From the NCBI RefSeq assembly GCF_902498065.1, contig NZ_CABVIR010000001.1:620001-684000 (forward strand): DNA of 64,000 bases. Reading direction: 5' to 3'. Shown here one piece after another: positions 25,036 through 34,720 of this stretch. This DNA is from Pseudomonas fluorescens (GTDB lineage Bacteria > Pseudomonadota > Gammaproteobacteria > Pseudomonadales > Pseudomonadaceae). Numbering within the stretch: the stretch's first letter is position 1; each line of letters starts with the position of its first letter. The notes beneath the pieces were generated by a model, which saw only the letters and a program-made list of their open reading frames with translations, was not told the origin of the DNA and searched no databases. A program made the translations under genes and the position numbers.

Positions 25036-26355
25036 GTGAAATTCAGTTTGCCCAAAGTCGCCACTGCGCCTTTTTGTCCGCCGGAAGTGGCGGGCAGCGT
25101 TGCCGTTGACCCTCGCGCGTCATTTTTCAAACGGGTCCTGCGTTTCGCCGGCCCGGGCTTGTTGGTGTCCATCGGCTACATGGACCCGGGCAACTGGGCC
25201 ACCGCCATCGAGGCCGGTTCGCGGTTTGGTTACAGCCTGTTATTTGTGGTGTTGCTGGCGAGTCTGGCGGGGATGGTGGTGCAGTGTTTGTGCTCGCGTC
25301 TGGGCATCGCCACCGGGCGCGATCTGGCGCAGTTGTCCCGCGAGCGCTACAGCACGCGGACCGCGCGCACCCAATGGGTGCTGGCGGAAATCTCGATCAT
25401 CGCCACCGACCTCGCCGAAGTGCTCGGCTGCGCGCTGGCGTTCCATCTGCTGCTGGGCTGTTCGCTCAGCGTCGGCATTGCCCTCACGGCATTCGACACG
25501 CTGCTGGTGCTGGCCCTGCAGAACCGTGGCTTCCGCCGACTGGAAGCGATCATGCTGGTGCTGGTGAGCACCATCGGTGTGTGTTTTTTCGTTGAGTTGT
25601 TGTTGATCAAGCCCTATTGGCCGGACGTCGCACGGGGATTCACGCCGTCACTGTCGGCCATCGGCGATGCGGCGCCGCTTTACCTGGCCATCGGGATTCT
25701 CGGGGCTACGGTGATGCCGCATAACTTGTACCTGCACACCTCGATCGTGCAGACCCGGATGATCGGCAAGGACCTGGCCAGCAAGCAGGACGCGGTGAAA
25801 CTGGCGCGCATCGACACCATCGGTTCCCTGGCGCTGGCGCTGCTGGTCAACGCGGCGATCCTGATCCTTGCAGCGGCGGCGTTCCACAAGACCGGGCACA
25901 CCGACGTGGTGGACATCCAGGACGCCTATCACTTGCTTGATCCACTGGTGGGCGGTGCGTTGGCCAGTGTGCTGTTCGGTGTCGCGTTGCTGGCGTCCGG
26001 TCAGAGCTCGACGTTTACCGGCACCATCGCCGGGCAAGTGATCATGGAGGGTTATCTCAATCTGCGGATTCCCTGCTGGCAGCGGCGGTTGATTACGCGA
26101 GGGCTGGCACTGATCCCGGCGTTTGTCGGCGTGTGGCTGATGGGTGACGATGCGATTGGCAAGCTGCTGGTGTTGAGTCAGGTGGTGTTGAGTTTGCAGT
26201 TGCCGTTTGCGCTGTATCCGCTGATCCGGATGACCAATGACCAGAAATTGATGGGGCCGTTTGTGAATCGGTTGCCGACTCGGGTGTTGGCTTGGGGGTT
26301 GTTTACGGTGATCAGTGGGGCGAATAGCTGGTTGATCTTTCAGTTTTTCGGGTGA
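25036..26355 (+). CDS. mntH: Nramp-type Mn2+/Fe2+ proton symporter
   Basis: A 439-residue inner-membrane protein with eleven or so transmembrane helices. The Nramp metal site is present: DPGN in TM1 (GYMDPGNWATAIEAGSRFGY) and MPHNLYLHTSIVQTR in TM6, as is the family loop GQSSTFTGTIAGQVIMEG. It imports manganese and ferrous iron driven by protons. The start is GTG 25036. No MntR or Fur site was recognised. A REP unit follows. Confidence 0.95.
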   Translation: MKFSLPKVATAPFCPPEVAGSVAVDPRASFFKRVLRFAGPGLLVSIGYMDPGNWATAIEAGSRFGYSLLFVVLLASLAGMVVQCLCSRLGIATGRDLAQLSRERYSTRTARTQWVLAEISIIATDLAEVLGCALAFHLLLGCSLSVGIALTAFDTLLVLALQNRGFRRLEAIMLVLVSTIGVCFFVELLLIKPYWPDVARGFTPSLSAIGDAAPLYLAIGILGATVMPHNLYLHTSIVQTRMIGKDLASKQDAVKLARIDTIGSLALALLVNAAILILAAAAFHKTGHTDVVDIQDAYHLLDPLVGGALASVLFGVALLASGQSSTFTGTIAGQVIMEGYLNLRIPCWQRRLITRGLALIPAFVGVWLMGDDAIGKLLVLSQVVLSLQLPFALYPLIRMTNDQKLMGPFVNRLPTRVLAWGLFTVISGANSWLIFQFFG

Positions 26356-26366
26356 CTGGTCTGGCC

Positions 26367-26390
26367 TCATCGCGGGCAAGCCCGCGATGA
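26367..26390. repeat. single REP unit
   Basis: TCATCGCGGGCAAGCCCGCGATGA palindrome in the gap between convergent mntH and a LysR gene; the core alone, without the CCCACA arm. Confidence 0.8.
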
Positions 26391-26403
26391 ACGATAACGC
26401 GGT

Positions 26404-27306
26404 CTAGCGCTGAAACGCCTCAACCACAAAATCAATGAACACCCGGGTCTTGGCCGGCATCAGCGTCCGGCTTGGGTAGTACAGGGAGATCGGCCCGGCA
26501 TCGGCCTGCCAGTCCGGCAACAGACGCACCAGTTCACCGCGCTGGATGTGCGTGACGACATCGGGCAACACCAGCAGCGTCACACCCAGGCCCAGAATCG
26601 CGGCCTCACGCATGGCGGCCGGATCGTTGAGCACCATGTTCTCGTTCAGCACGGCGCTCTCTTCGTGGCCCGCTCGATCATGCATCACCCACTGACGAAT
26701 CCGCCCGGTGCGAATGCCGCGCATCACAATGCCGGTGTGTCCGAGCAGGTCGGCCGGCGTGCGCGGCAGCGTACGTCCTGCCAGGTAGGTCGGCGAGGCC
26801 ACCGCGACGATATCCGCCGCCGCTAACGTCCGCGAGATGACCCGCGGGGTCAATTCAAAGCCGCCGCCGATGGCAGCGTCATAGCCTTCGGCAATCAAGT
26901 CCACCTGGCGGTTTTCGAAGTGCCACTCCGGCCGGATCAACGGATAACGGGCCAGGAACTGCGGCAACAACGGCAACACATGACCGATGCCAAACGTCGG
27001 CGCCAAGCTGACCTTGAGCACACCCGCCGGCTCCCCGCGGTCACTGCTAACGGCACTGATCGCCTCTTGCAGCGCCTCCAGATTGCCGCCGATGCTCGCC
27101 AGAAAACCCTCACCGGCTTCAGTGAGCGACAGCTTGCGGGTCGAACGCTGAAACAACCGCACACCGATATTGCGTTCAAGCATCGCCACGTTGCGGCTGA
27201 CCGCAGCGGGTGTCAGCGCCAGCAACCGTGCGGCGGCGGAAAAACTGCCTGTTTCAGCGCTGCGTACAAAAGATTCGAGGTTGGCGAGGGTTTCCACGGC
27301 TGGCAC
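26404..27306 (-). CDS. LysR-family transcriptional regulator
   Basis: A 300-residue LysR-type regulator. The N-terminal helix-turn-helix is NLESFVRSAETGSFSAAARLLALTPAAVSRNVAMLE, followed by the linker and the periplasmic-binding-like effector domain (residues 90-295). It belongs to the large group that controls a divergent oxidoreductase, and here it is divergent from the reductase gene at 27410 across about 100 bases. It probably regulates that gene and itself. Confidence 0.92.
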   Translation of the reverse strand: MPAVETLANLESFVRSAETGSFSAAARLLALTPAAVSRNVAMLERNIGVRLFQRSTRKLSLTEAGEGFLASIGGNLEALQEAISAVSSDRGEPAGVLKVSLAPTFGIGHVLPLLPQFLARYPLIRPEWHFENRQVDLIAEGYDAAIGGGFELTPRVISRTLAAADIVAVASPTYLAGRTLPRTPADLLGHTGIVMRGIRTGRIRQWVMHDRAGHEESAVLNENMVLNDPAAMREAAILGLGVTLLVLPDVVTHIQRGELVRLLPDWQADAGPISLYYPSRTLMPAKTRVFIDFVVEAFQR

Positions 27307-27409
27307 CTGCTATGAATACTTGAAAATCATTCAAGTCATTACCCGCTAATCAAGGGCTAATGGCAAGCGCAGTATTCACGCCAACGACAACCCCTTGGAG
27401 TGAATCACC

Positions 27410-28012
27410 ATGAGTACTATCGGTATCATCGGCGCTGGCGCCATTGGCTCAGCGTTTGCCAGAGCCTTGTCCCGACAGGGCATCGAAGTCGTCATCGCCA
27501 ACAGTCGCGGCCCGCAGACCCTGGCCGCCCTGGTAGCGGAACTCGGCCCGACGGCGCGTGCCGGCACCCGTGAAGAAGCGGCGGCCCAGCCAATCGTTCT
27601 GGTCGCGGTCAACTGGTCCAGGTTGCCGACAGCATTGGCCGGTTTACCGGATTTTGCCGGGCGCATCGTGATCGACGCCAACAACTCGATCGAGGCACCA
27701 TCGTTCAAGGCTGTGGATTTGCAGGGTCGTACGTCCAGCGAAGTGTTCGCCGAATGGGTACCAGGGGCGCGGGTCGTCAAGGCGTTCAATCACTTGGCGG
27801 CGCGCTTGTTGGAGAGTGATCCGACGGCGGAGGGTGGTCAGCGGGTGCTGTTTGTGTCGGGCGATGATGCCGAGGCGAAAGCTCAGGTAGGCGCGTTGAT
27901 TGAGCGATTGGGCTTCTTCGGGATCGACCTTGGGGAATTGAGCGTCGGCGCACGACTGGCGCAGTTTCCGGGTGGACCTTTGCCGGTACTGAACCTGGTG
28001 AAGTTCGGCTGA
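27410..28012 (+). CDS. NAD(P)-binding reductase, F420-dependent oxidoreductase-like family
   Basis: A 200-residue Rossmann-fold protein: GIIGAGAIGSAFARALSRQGIEVVIANSRGP is the nucleotide-binding motif, with SRG after the second strand favouring NADPH. The rest (VVKAFNHLAARLLESDP, RVLFVSGDDAEAKAQVGALIERLGFFGIDLG) matches the NADP oxidoreductase coenzyme F420-dependent family, whose Pseudomonas members do not need F420. Natural substrate unknown. It starts 12 bases after CTTGGAG and is the likely target of the divergent LysR regulator. Confidence 0.87.
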   Translation: MSTIGIIGAGAIGSAFARALSRQGIEVVIANSRGPQTLAALVAELGPTARAGTREEAAAQPIVLVAVNWSRLPTALAGLPDFAGRIVIDANNSIEAPSFKAVDLQGRTSSEVFAEWVPGARVVKAFNHLAARLLESDPTAEGGQRVLFVSGDDAEAKAQVGALIERLGFFGIDLGELSVGARLAQFPGGPLPVLNLVKFG

Positions 28013-28051
28013 AAGCCGGGCACAAAACCGGTTTGTGGCGATGAACGCAAA

Positions 28052-28083
28052 TCTGTAGGAGCCGTCTTGCTGGCTCCTACAGA
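28052..28083. repeat. REP-like hairpin
   Basis: Arms TCTGTAGGAGCC and GGCTCCTACAGA around an eight-base loop, between convergent reductase and thiolase genes. Confidence 0.75.
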
Positions 28084-28161
28084 CATGCTCCCTCGCTAAA
28101 GCGGGGGGTGTTGCCAGACTGCGCGGATCTTCGTGGGTCCCCGCGCCGTCTGTTGAACGCT

Positions 28162-29343
28162 TTAAGCTCGTGCGATCGCCAGTGCCACGCCCTGACCACC
28201 ACCGATGCACAGGGTGGCGAGGCCTTTTTTGGCGTCACGCTTGATCATTTCGTGCAGCAGAGTCACCAGCACACGGCAGCCCGACGCACCGATCGGGTGA
28301 CCGAGGGCGATGGCGCCACCGTTGACGTTGACCTTGTCCAAGTCCCATTCCAGGTCCTTGGCCACCGCCAGGGATTGCGCGGCAAAGGCTTCGTTGGCTT
28401 CGATCAGGTCCAGTTGGTCGATGGACCAACCGGCCTTGCTCAGGCAACGGCGCGTGGCCGAGACCGGGCCGATGCCCATGATCGCCGGGTCGACGCCCGC
28501 GTTGGCGTAGGCAGCGATTGTAGCCAGTACCGGCAGGCCCAAAGCCTTGGCTTTTTCCGCGCTCATCAGGATCACGGCGGCGGCGCCGTCGTTCAGCGAA
28601 GAGGCGTTACCGGCGGTCACCGAACCGTCTTTCTTGAAAGCCGGTTTCAGTTTGCCCAACGATTCGGCGGTGGTGCCGGCGCGTGGCTGCTCGTCGGTGG
28701 CGAAGGACAGCGGGTCGCCCTTGCGCTGCGGAATCAGGATCGGAGTGATTTCATCGACAAAACGCCCGGCTTCGATGGCGGCCGTGGCTTTCTGTTGTGA
28801 GGCCGCCGCGAAGGCGTCTTGTTGCTCGCGGGTCAGGCTGTACTTCTCCGCCAGGTTCTCGGCGGTGATGCCCATGTGGTAATCGTTGAACGCATCCCAC
28901 AGGCCGTCGCTGATCATGGTGTCGACGATTTGTGCGTGACCCATGCGCAGACCGGTGCGTGCACCGGGCATGACGTAGTTGGACAGGCTCATGTTTTCCT
29001 GGCCGCCGGCAATGATCACGTCGGCATCGCCGCAACGAATCGCCTGGGTCGCCAGGTGCAAGGCCTTGAGGCCCGAACCGCAGACCTTGTTCAGGGTCAT
29101 GGCCGGCACGGTGAACGGCAAGCCAGCCTTGATCGCGGACTGACGCGCAGGGTTTTGCCCGGCGCCGGCGGTCAACACCTGGCCCATGATCACTTCATCG
29201 ACTTCAGCCGGGTTCAGGCCGGTTTGCGCCAGCAACTGACGGATCACCGCAGCGCCGAGGTCTACGGCGGACACATTGGCCAACGAGCCCTGGAAGCTGC
29301 CGATGGCAGTACGGGTGGCGGCGACAATGACGACTTCTTGCAT
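28162..29343 (-). CDS. atoB: acetyl-CoA C-acetyltransferase
   Basis: A 393-residue thiolase. Catalytic residues are visible: acylated Cys in [14 protein letters not shown] near residue 88, His in [12 protein letters not shown] near 349 and the proton-transfer Cys in [12 protein letters not shown] near 379. It splits acetoacetyl-CoA with CoA into two acetyl-CoA. ATG 29343 ([15 protein letters not shown]) is preferred to an upstream start five codons earlier. It is the third gene of the dhcA-dhcB-atoB operon and completes conversion of acetoacetate or dehydrocarnitine-derived CoA esters to acetyl-CoA. Confidence 0.95.
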   Translation of the reverse strand: MQEVVIVAATRTAIGSFQGSLANVSAVDLGAAVIRQLLAQTGLNPAEVDEVIMGQVLTAGAGQNPARQSAIKAGLPFTVPAMTLNKVCGSGLKALHLATQAIRCGDADVIIAGGQENMSLSNYVMPGARTGLRMGHAQIVDTMISDGLWDAFNDYHMGITAENLAEKYSLTREQQDAFAAASQQKATAAIEAGRFVDEITPILIPQRKGDPLSFATDEQPRAGTTAESLGKLKPAFKKDGSVTAGNASSLNDGAAAVILMSAEKAKALGLPVLATIAAYANAGVDPAIMGIGPVSATRRCLSKAGWSIDQLDLIEANEAFAAQSLAVAKDLEWDLDKVNVNGGAIALGHPIGASGCRVLVTLLHEMIKRDAKKGLATLCIGGGQGVALAIARA

Positions 29344-29354
29344 GGAATGATTCC

Positions 29355-30020
29355 TCACTGGGCAGCGAACTGCATTTCCGGCACGTGATCAGGCACGATC
29401 AGTTTGCCGGCGGTCTTGGCGACGATTTCTTCAACACTGACGCCGGGTGCACGTTCCTTGAGAATGAACGCGCCGTTTTCGATTTCAAGATAAGCCAGGT
29501 CCGTCAACACTCGCTTGATGCAACCGGCGCCGGTCAGCGGCAGGCTGCATTGGGACAGGAGTTTGGACTCACCGTCCTTGGATGCGTGGGTCATGATGAC
29601 GATGATGTTGTCTGCGCCGGCCACCAGGTCCATGGCGCCGCCCATGCCTTTGACCAGCTTGCCGGGGATCATCCACGAGGCGATGTTGCCTTGCACGTCG
29701 ACTTCAAAGGCGCCAAGGACGGTCAGGTCGACATGACCACCGCGAATCATCGCGAAGGACTCGGCCGAGGAAAAGATCGACGCGCCGGTACGCGCGGTCA
29801 CGGTTTGTTTGCCGGCGTTGATCATGTCGGCATCGATGGTTTCTTCAGTAGGAAAAGGTCCCATGCCGAGCAGGCCGTTTTCCGACTGCAGCATGACTTC
29901 CATGCCTTCGGGAATGTAGTTGGCGACCAGGGTCGGAATGCCGATGCCCAGGTTTACGTAAAAGCCGTCCTGCATTTCGCGGGCGACGCGTTGAGCCATT
30001 TGTTCGCGAGAAAGTGCCAT
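29355..30020 (-). CDS. dhcB: 3-oxoacid (dehydrocarnitine/acetoacetate) CoA-transferase subunit B
   Basis: A 221-residue class I CoA-transferase beta subunit. The active glutamate is in [16 protein letters not shown] near residue 50, and [17 protein letters not shown] and SGGHVDL-like [16 protein letters not shown] are family motifs. With subunit A it moves CoA from succinyl- or acetyl-CoA to acetoacetate or dehydrocarnitine. Gene order (LysR, A, B, thiolase) is that of dhcR-dhcA-dhcB-atoB in P. aeruginosa, so I use those names; plain acetoacetate transferase is the alternative. Confidence 0.9.
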   Translation of the reverse strand: MALSREQMAQRVAREMQDGFYVNLGIGIPTLVANYIPEGMEVMLQSENGLLGMGPFPTEETIDADMINAGKQTVTARTGASIFSSAESFAMIRGGHVDLTVLGAFEVDVQGNIASWMIPGKLVKGMGGAMDLVAGADNIIVIMTHASKDGESKLLSQCSLPLTGAGCIKRVLTDLAYLEIENGAFILKERAPGVSVEEIVAKTAGKLIVPDHVPEMQFAAQ

Positions 30021-30056
30021 TGTTGTTATTCCTTCATTCGGTCCGGGGGCAGGGGA

Positions 30057-30755
30057 TCACTTACGCACGGTGCGCTGTTCGATGCGCTTCTCGAACGTGC
30101 CGCAAATGACCCGGTCGACGTAGATGCCAGGGGTGTGGATCTGCGCCGGGTCCAGCTCGCCGGGTTCGACGATTTCTTCGACTTCGACCACGGTGATCTT
30201 GCCGGCGGTGGCCGCCAGCGGGTTGAAGTTCTGGGCGGTGTGGCGGTAGATGACGTTGCCGAAGTGGTCGGCTTTCCAGCCTTTGACGATGGCGAAGTCA
30301 CCGGTGATGGATTCTTCCATCAGGTACTTGCGACCGTGAAATTCGCGCACTTCCTTGCCTTCGGCGACCGGGGTGCCAACGCCGGTGGCGGTGAAGAAGG
30401 CCGGGATGCCGGCGCCGCCCGCACGCATTTTTTCAGCGAGGGTGCCTTGCGGGGTCAGGACGACTTCGATTTCGCCTTTCAGCAGTTGGTCTTCGAACAG
30501 TTTGTTCTCGCCAACGTAGGAGGCCACTACTTTTTTGATCTGCCGGTCTTCCAGCAGCACGCCGAGGCCGAAACCGTCGACGCCGCAGTTGTTGGAAACC
30601 ACGGTGAGGTCGCGGGTGCCTTTGCGTTTGATCTCGGCGATGAGGTTTTCCGGAATGCCGCACAGGCCGAAGCCGCCGGCGATCACGGTCATGCCGTCTT
30701 CAAGACCTGCCAGAGCTTCCTCGTAGGAACTCACGCGCTTGTCGAAACCTGCCAT
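30057..30755 (-). CDS. dhcA: 3-oxoacid (dehydrocarnitine/acetoacetate) CoA-transferase subunit A
   Basis: A 232-residue class I CoA-transferase alpha subunit: [37 protein letters not shown] and [16 protein letters not shown] are conserved. ATG 30755 ([18 protein letters not shown]) is the family start and has AGGTG upstream; a longer frame to 30872 has none. First gene of the operon and divergent from the LysR regulator across about 150 AT-rich bases. Confidence 0.92.
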   Translation of the reverse strand: MAGFDKRVSSYEEALAGLEDGMTVIAGGFGLCGIPENLIAEIKRKGTRDLTVVSNNCGVDGFGLGVLLEDRQIKKVVASYVGENKLFEDQLLKGEIEVVLTPQGTLAEKMRAGGAGIPAFFTATGVGTPVAEGKEVREFHGRKYLMEESITGDFAIVKGWKADHFGNVIYRHTAQNFNPLAATAGKITVVEVEEIVEPGELDPAQIHTPGIYVDRVICGTFEKRIEQRTVRK

Positions 30756-30905
30756 ATGCACCTCTTTTATTCTTTGTGGGCGGCTGGCTAGCCGTATGGG
30801 ATGAAGTGTCTCGCCGGGTAATTGATTTGTTAAGTTGATTTTTAAGGTTGATTGATAGATAAAACTCACCAATCAAGTGCTCGTACTACGTTGGAGACAC
30901 CGGTC

Positions 30906-31805
30906 ATGACAGTCAAGCAGATCCGCGCCTTTCTGGCCGTGGCCCAGAGTTTGAGCTTTGCCGTGGCCTGTGAACGGTTGCACCTGTCGCAATCGGCGCT
31001 GAGCCTGACCATCAAGGCCCTGGAAGAAGGCCTCGGCGGACGCCTGTTCACCCGCAATACACGAAACGTGGCGTTGACCGCCGAAGGTGAATCCCTTGTG
31101 CCGTTGGCCCGGCGCCTGATCGCGGACTGGGATAACACCGAAGACGAACTGCGCCAGCGTTTCACGCTGCAGCGCGGGCGCGTGACGCTCGCGGCGATGC
31201 CGTCGTTTGCCGGCAATCTGTTGCCGTCGATCTTGAAAACTTTTCGCGCGCGCTATCCCAAGGTCAACGTCACGGTGAATGACGTGATCAATGAGCAGGT
31301 GCTGGAAATGGTGCGGGATCGGCAGGTCGAGTTGGGCGTAGCGTTTGAACCGACACAAAGCTCATCGCTGCAATTCACGCCGTTGTACCGGGACCGGTTT
31401 GTGGCGGTGGTGCCGTTAGATTCGCCTTTTGCAGAACGCCAAGACATTGATTGGCAGACGTTGCTTGAAGAGCCTTTCATTACCTTGCAGCGACCGTCGA
31501 CGGTCCGGGTGATGCTGGAAGAGCATTTGCAGGCGCGAGGGATGAAGTTGCCGGTGGAGTTTGAAAGCCATCAGTTGGCCACAGTCGGGAGAATGGTCGC
31601 CAGCGGCCTGGGGGTGAGCGCGGTGCCGGCGCTGTGTGTCGGGCAGATGCGCGAGTTGGGCGCGCGGTGTATGACCTTGCGCGACCCGGTGGTGGAGCGG
31701 GCGATCGGGGTGTTGACCAAACCTGGGGTGGAGTTGTCGGCGGCGGCGCAGGCGTTGTTCGATATTCTCAAGGAAGAAAATTTCGACCAACGCCTTGCCC
31801 TGTGA
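30906..31805 (+). CDS. dhcR: LysR-family regulator of the ketone-body operon
   Basis: A 299-residue LysR regulator with its DNA-binding domain at 1-60 (MTVKQIRAFLAVAQSLSFAVACERLHLSQSALSLTIK) and effector domain after residue 88. By position it matches the regulator divergent from dhcA; the family member DhcR activates dhcAB with carnitine breakdown products. ATG 30906 is chosen because MTVKQIRAFL is the usual N-terminus. TTGATTTTTAAGGTTGATTGAT repeats in the shared gap are possible binding sequence. Confidence 0.87.
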   Translation: MTVKQIRAFLAVAQSLSFAVACERLHLSQSALSLTIKALEEGLGGRLFTRNTRNVALTAEGESLVPLARRLIADWDNTEDELRQRFTLQRGRVTLAAMPSFAGNLLPSILKTFRARYPKVNVTVNDVINEQVLEMVRDRQVELGVAFEPTQSSSLQFTPLYRDRFVAVVPLDSPFAERQDIDWQTLLEEPFITLQRPSTVRVMLEEHLQARGMKLPVEFESHQLATVGRMVASGLGVSAVPALCVGQMRELGARCMTLRDPVVERAIGVLTKPGVELSAAAQALFDILKEENFDQRLAL

Positions 31806-31835
31806 AACCGCAGAAGTCCGAGTGAGGTGCCGTGG

Positions 31836-32075
31836 CTAGTTGCCGTCGGCGACCTTGCGTTCTATCGCGTCTGTTTTTTGCTTGAGCGTTTCGGCGTCCT
31901 GCTCTTTGGTCCGGGTAGAGGACGGCGTAAGGGTTTCATCGACCGTTTCGGCTTCACGGTCTCTGTCCTGTAAATCCCGTTCGACCACATTCACCGGTTT
32001 GCCCGACGAATCAGTCGGCGGAGCGTTTGACGGTGCCTGCGAGTCGAGTGCGTTATCACGGTCATCATTGTTCAT
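31836..32075 (-). CDS. small disordered hydrophilic protein (79 aa)
   Basis: A 79-residue protein starting MNNDDRDNALDSQAPSNAPP, very rich in Asp, Glu, Thr, Lys and Arg and without hydrophobic core. The composition and the VERDLQDRDRE segment recall the 57-residue protein at 2061, and like it this gene neighbours a member of the 1807/32269 family. Divergent from the 32269 gene. Function unknown; the start at 32075 is chosen over 32102 because the upstream codons do not fit this composition. Confidence 0.6.
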   Translation of the reverse strand: MNNDDRDNALDSQAPSNAPPTDSSGKPVNVVERDLQDRDREAETVDETLTPSSTRTKEQDAETLKQKTDAIERKVADGN

Positions 32076-32268
32076 GTCGTGTACCTCTGTTGGCCTACAC
32101 ATTGGATGCGACGGGTACCGGCGAGTTCGAGATTTTTCGCCCGCAAACGCTCAATGGTCAGGTCCGGTCTACTGACGCTGAGCCGCCGCCCGTTGCCTTC
32201 GGTCGGGCGTGCTGAACCGGCGTTGTTTACCGCGGCCCCACTCAGAAATGACTTCGGATGACGCCGCC

Positions 32269-32538
32269 ATGAATTCATTCAGAAACCTGCTGACGACGGC
32301 CCAGGCGCGCAAACTGTGCGCCCTGGATGCCTGGCACCGTACGTTCGAAAACAGCTCGCTGCGCCGGGAGTGTCCGGATGCTTATCATGAGGAACTGCTG
32401 CGACAGGCTGATGAGATGGATCGCCAGGGGATCATTGATTGGCAGGAGTGGCGGGCGTTGCGCAAGCAGGGCGACGAGGCTTACTTGCGTGCGGTCGCCG
32501 GGGAGGATTACCACGGGTCGGTGGCGCCTGCGACTTGA
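32269..32538 (+). CDS. small protein, paralogue of the one at 1807
   Basis: An 89-residue soluble protein. Residues 20-70 align with the 1807 product, sharing AW-R-F, PDAYHEELLRQADE and IIDWQEWRALRK-GDE. The start could also be 32248; 32269 is used because MNSFRNLLTTAQARKLCALDAWHR looks like a natural N-terminus. A hairpin lies ten bases after the stop. Function unknown. Confidence 0.72.
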   Translation: MNSFRNLLTTAQARKLCALDAWHRTFENSSLRRECPDAYHEELLRQADEMDRQGIIDWQEWRALRKQGDEAYLRAVAGEDYHGSVAPAT

Positions 32539-32547
32539 TGAGCAGAG

Positions 32548-32575
32548 CGGGATTGGAGCGTAAGCCCCAATCCCG
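32548..32575. terminator. hairpin between convergent genes
   Basis: Arms CGGGATTGG and CCAATCCCG with a ten-base loop, just after the 32269 gene and before the amidase stop on the other strand. There is no T run, so termination is a guess. Confidence 0.5.
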
Positions 32576-32592
32576 TCCGTTCTACTTTTTAG

Positions 32593-34308
32593 CTACTTTT
32601 TAGCAGCCGACAACGCTGGGGTTCGAGGCGGGATCATGCGCTTGCTCCCCGTCGACTCAAACGCCGACGCGAAGCGCAGCAGCGTCGAGTCGTCGTAGGC
32701 GCGGCCGGCAAACGTCAGCCCGACGGGCATGCCGATGTCCGGCATCACGCCCATCGGCACAGTGACGGTAGGCACCCCCAAATGCCGGATGGCGAGGTTG
32801 CCGTTGGCCACCCAGATGCCGTTGCTCCAGGCGATGTCCGCGGCGGCCGGGTCGACATCGGCGTTCGCCGGCGCAACGTCGGCCACTGTCGGGAACAGCA
32901 CCGCGTCGAGCCCGAGCCGATCCATCCAGTCTTCGAGGTCGATTCGACGGGTTTTTTCCAGCCCGCGCAAGCCATCAGGCAGTGTGGTGATCTGGTCCCA
33001 CGGCGTGATGCCGCGCTCGGCCATCCGCACGTATTCGTCCATGCCCGCGACCAGGTCGCCTTCGCGGTTGGGCAGGGTTCCAGGGTCGTGGGGGAATATC
33101 AGCGGCCCATCGACATCGACCAGACGGTTCAATGTCGGGTCGCCGTTGGCCTGCAGGAAATCATCGAATGCCCAGGCCGTCAGGTCCCACAACTCATGAT
33201 GCAGGAACTCTTTCGACACCAGGCCCCGGGTAAACACCGTCGGCGCACCCGGACGATCACCTTCGCAATTTGTGACCAGCGGGAAGTCGACTTCAATCAC
33301 TTCGGCACCCGCTGCTTCAAGTGCCTTGCGGGCTTCTTCCCAGAGGCCGATCACCGATGGACGCGTGTGGATGCGCTGCCCCGTCGGCCCACCGATTCCC
33401 GGTGCGTCGCTCGTGCCTGCGTCGGGATCGGCGTTGATGTACATGCGCGGCACGCCGAGGCGTTTTCCGGCGAGTGCATCGGCGTTCGCGGCAAGTTCGG
33501 CGTAGGAGGCAGGGCGCACCGAGGCGACGCTCGGGATCGGCACCCAGGGTTGCAGACGCCACAGATCGCCACGGGTGTCGGGATCTTCCGCCACCACCAC
33601 GTCAAGCACTTCGAGCAGGTCGGCCATGGTTCTGGCGAAGGGCACGACGACATCCATGGTCGGCGTCAGCGGCCAGTTGCCGCGCACCGAAATCACCCCG
33701 CGCGACGGCGTGTACGCGCACAAGCCGTTGTTCGAGGCCGGCCCGCGACCGCTCGACCAGGTTTCTTCCGCGAGGCCGAAGGCCGCGAAACTGGCGGCGG
33801 TCGCCGTCCCGGCGCCGTTCGACGAACCCGAGGCGAAAGGGGCGGTGAGGTAGTCAGCGTTGTACGGGCTTTCGGCACGGCCATAGACCCCGCGCTGCAT
33901 GCCGCCGTTTGCCATCGGCGGCATGTTGGTTTTGCCCAGGCAGATCGCACCCGTGGCGCGAAGCCGTTCGATGGTGAACGCATCGCGATAGGCGATCAGG
34001 TGAGCGAACGCGGGACTGCCAGAGGCGGCGGTCAGCCCTTTGACCAGATAACTGTCTTTCGCGGTGTAGGGAATGCCATCGAGCGGCCCCAGCGTTTCAC
34101 CTTTGGCTCGACGGGCATCGGACGCCCGCGCTTCATTCAGTGCCTCGGGATTGCGCACCACCACTGCGTTGAGCGCGGTGGAGGTGTCTGATCCGTCGTA
34201 GGCATCGATCCGGGCCAGGTAAGCCTGGACCAGTTCGACCGCGGTGGTCTGGCCGGATTCGAGCGCCGCGCGCAGTTCGGCAATGGACACTTCAGTGACT
34301 TCGATCAT
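32593..34308 (-). CDS. amidase-signature family enzyme
   Basis: A 571-residue amidase-signature hydrolase. The catalytic lysine is in GIPYTAKDSYLV near residue 84, and the cis-serine in FASGSSNGAGTATAA near 160. The usual GGS nucleophile loop (TDTGGSIRxPA) is here EETWSSGRGPASNNGLCAY, which keeps the serine but replaces both glycines by Trp-Ser. The C-terminal TVPMGVMPDIGMPVGLTFAGRAYDDSTLLRFA is typical. It hydrolyses an amide, possibly a peptide-like or aryl amide; substrate unknown. Single gene. Acidic N-terminus MIEVTEVSIAELRAALESG is normal for the family. Confidence 0.88.
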   Translation of the reverse strand: MIEVTEVSIAELRAALESGQTTAVELVQAYLARIDAYDGSDTSTALNAVVVRNPEALNEARASDARRAKGETLGPLDGIPYTAKDSYLVKGLTAASGSPAFAHLIAYRDAFTIERLRATGAICLGKTNMPPMANGGMQRGVYGRAESPYNADYLTAPFASGSSNGAGTATAASFAAFGLAEETWSSGRGPASNNGLCAYTPSRGVISVRGNWPLTPTMDVVVPFARTMADLLEVLDVVVAEDPDTRGDLWRLQPWVPIPSVASVRPASYAELAANADALAGKRLGVPRMYINADPDAGTSDAPGIGGPTGQRIHTRPSVIGLWEEARKALEAAGAEVIEVDFPLVTNCEGDRPGAPTVFTRGLVSKEFLHHELWDLTAWAFDDFLQANGDPTLNRLVDVDGPLIFPHDPGTLPNREGDLVAGMDEYVRMAERGITPWDQITTLPDGLRGLEKTRRIDLEDWMDRLGLDAVLFPTVADVAPANADVDPAAADIAWSNGIWVANGNLAIRHLGVPTVTVPMGVMPDIGMPVGLTFAGRAYDDSTLLRFASAFESTGSKRMIPPRTPALSAAKK

Positions 34309-34442
34309 GCGCTTACCACCGGCTGCTGAGGGGTGACGGAGTGAATGTTTCCATCACACCGGGGCGTTGGCTCAGGGGCATCACTTTTCTCAAAAGGGGT
34401 TCTCATATCCGTTCTCGTTGCACTGCATTACGCGACAGCCTG

Positions 34443-34682
34443 CTATTTAACACCAAGTTGGGCCAGATAGAGTTGTCGATACGCGCCAACCAGTTGATCC
34501 AGGGTGAAAGCGCGATTGCGGCCACTCGGGTTGGGCAGAACCCAGACCGAGGCGTTAGCGAATGTCGGCGACTGAAGCCCCCAGGCAACGTCGCGTTGGC
34601 CGGATAGCGCGCAATGAGCGGCTTTGCCGAGAAAAGCCACATATATTGGTTGACTGGACAAACACTGTTGACGGATTTCACA
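34443..34682 (-). pseudogene. mug: remnant of mismatch-specific uracil-DNA glycosylase gene
   Basis: The C-terminal 80 codons of a frame ending at 34443 read PIYVAFLGKAAH, QRDVAWGLQ, WVLPNPSGRN and LDQLVGAYRQLYLAQLG, which follows the last half of Mug (family pattern ALAILGKQAY ... WVLPNPSGL ... LVEAYREL). The N-terminal half with the GINPG active-site motif is absent: a REP unit begins directly upstream. Mug removes uracil and ethenocytosine opposite guanine. The fragment cannot be active. Confidence 0.65.
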
Positions 34683-34720
34683 TGAATCCTGAACCCACAA
34701 TCCCGGACACCCCACGATCA

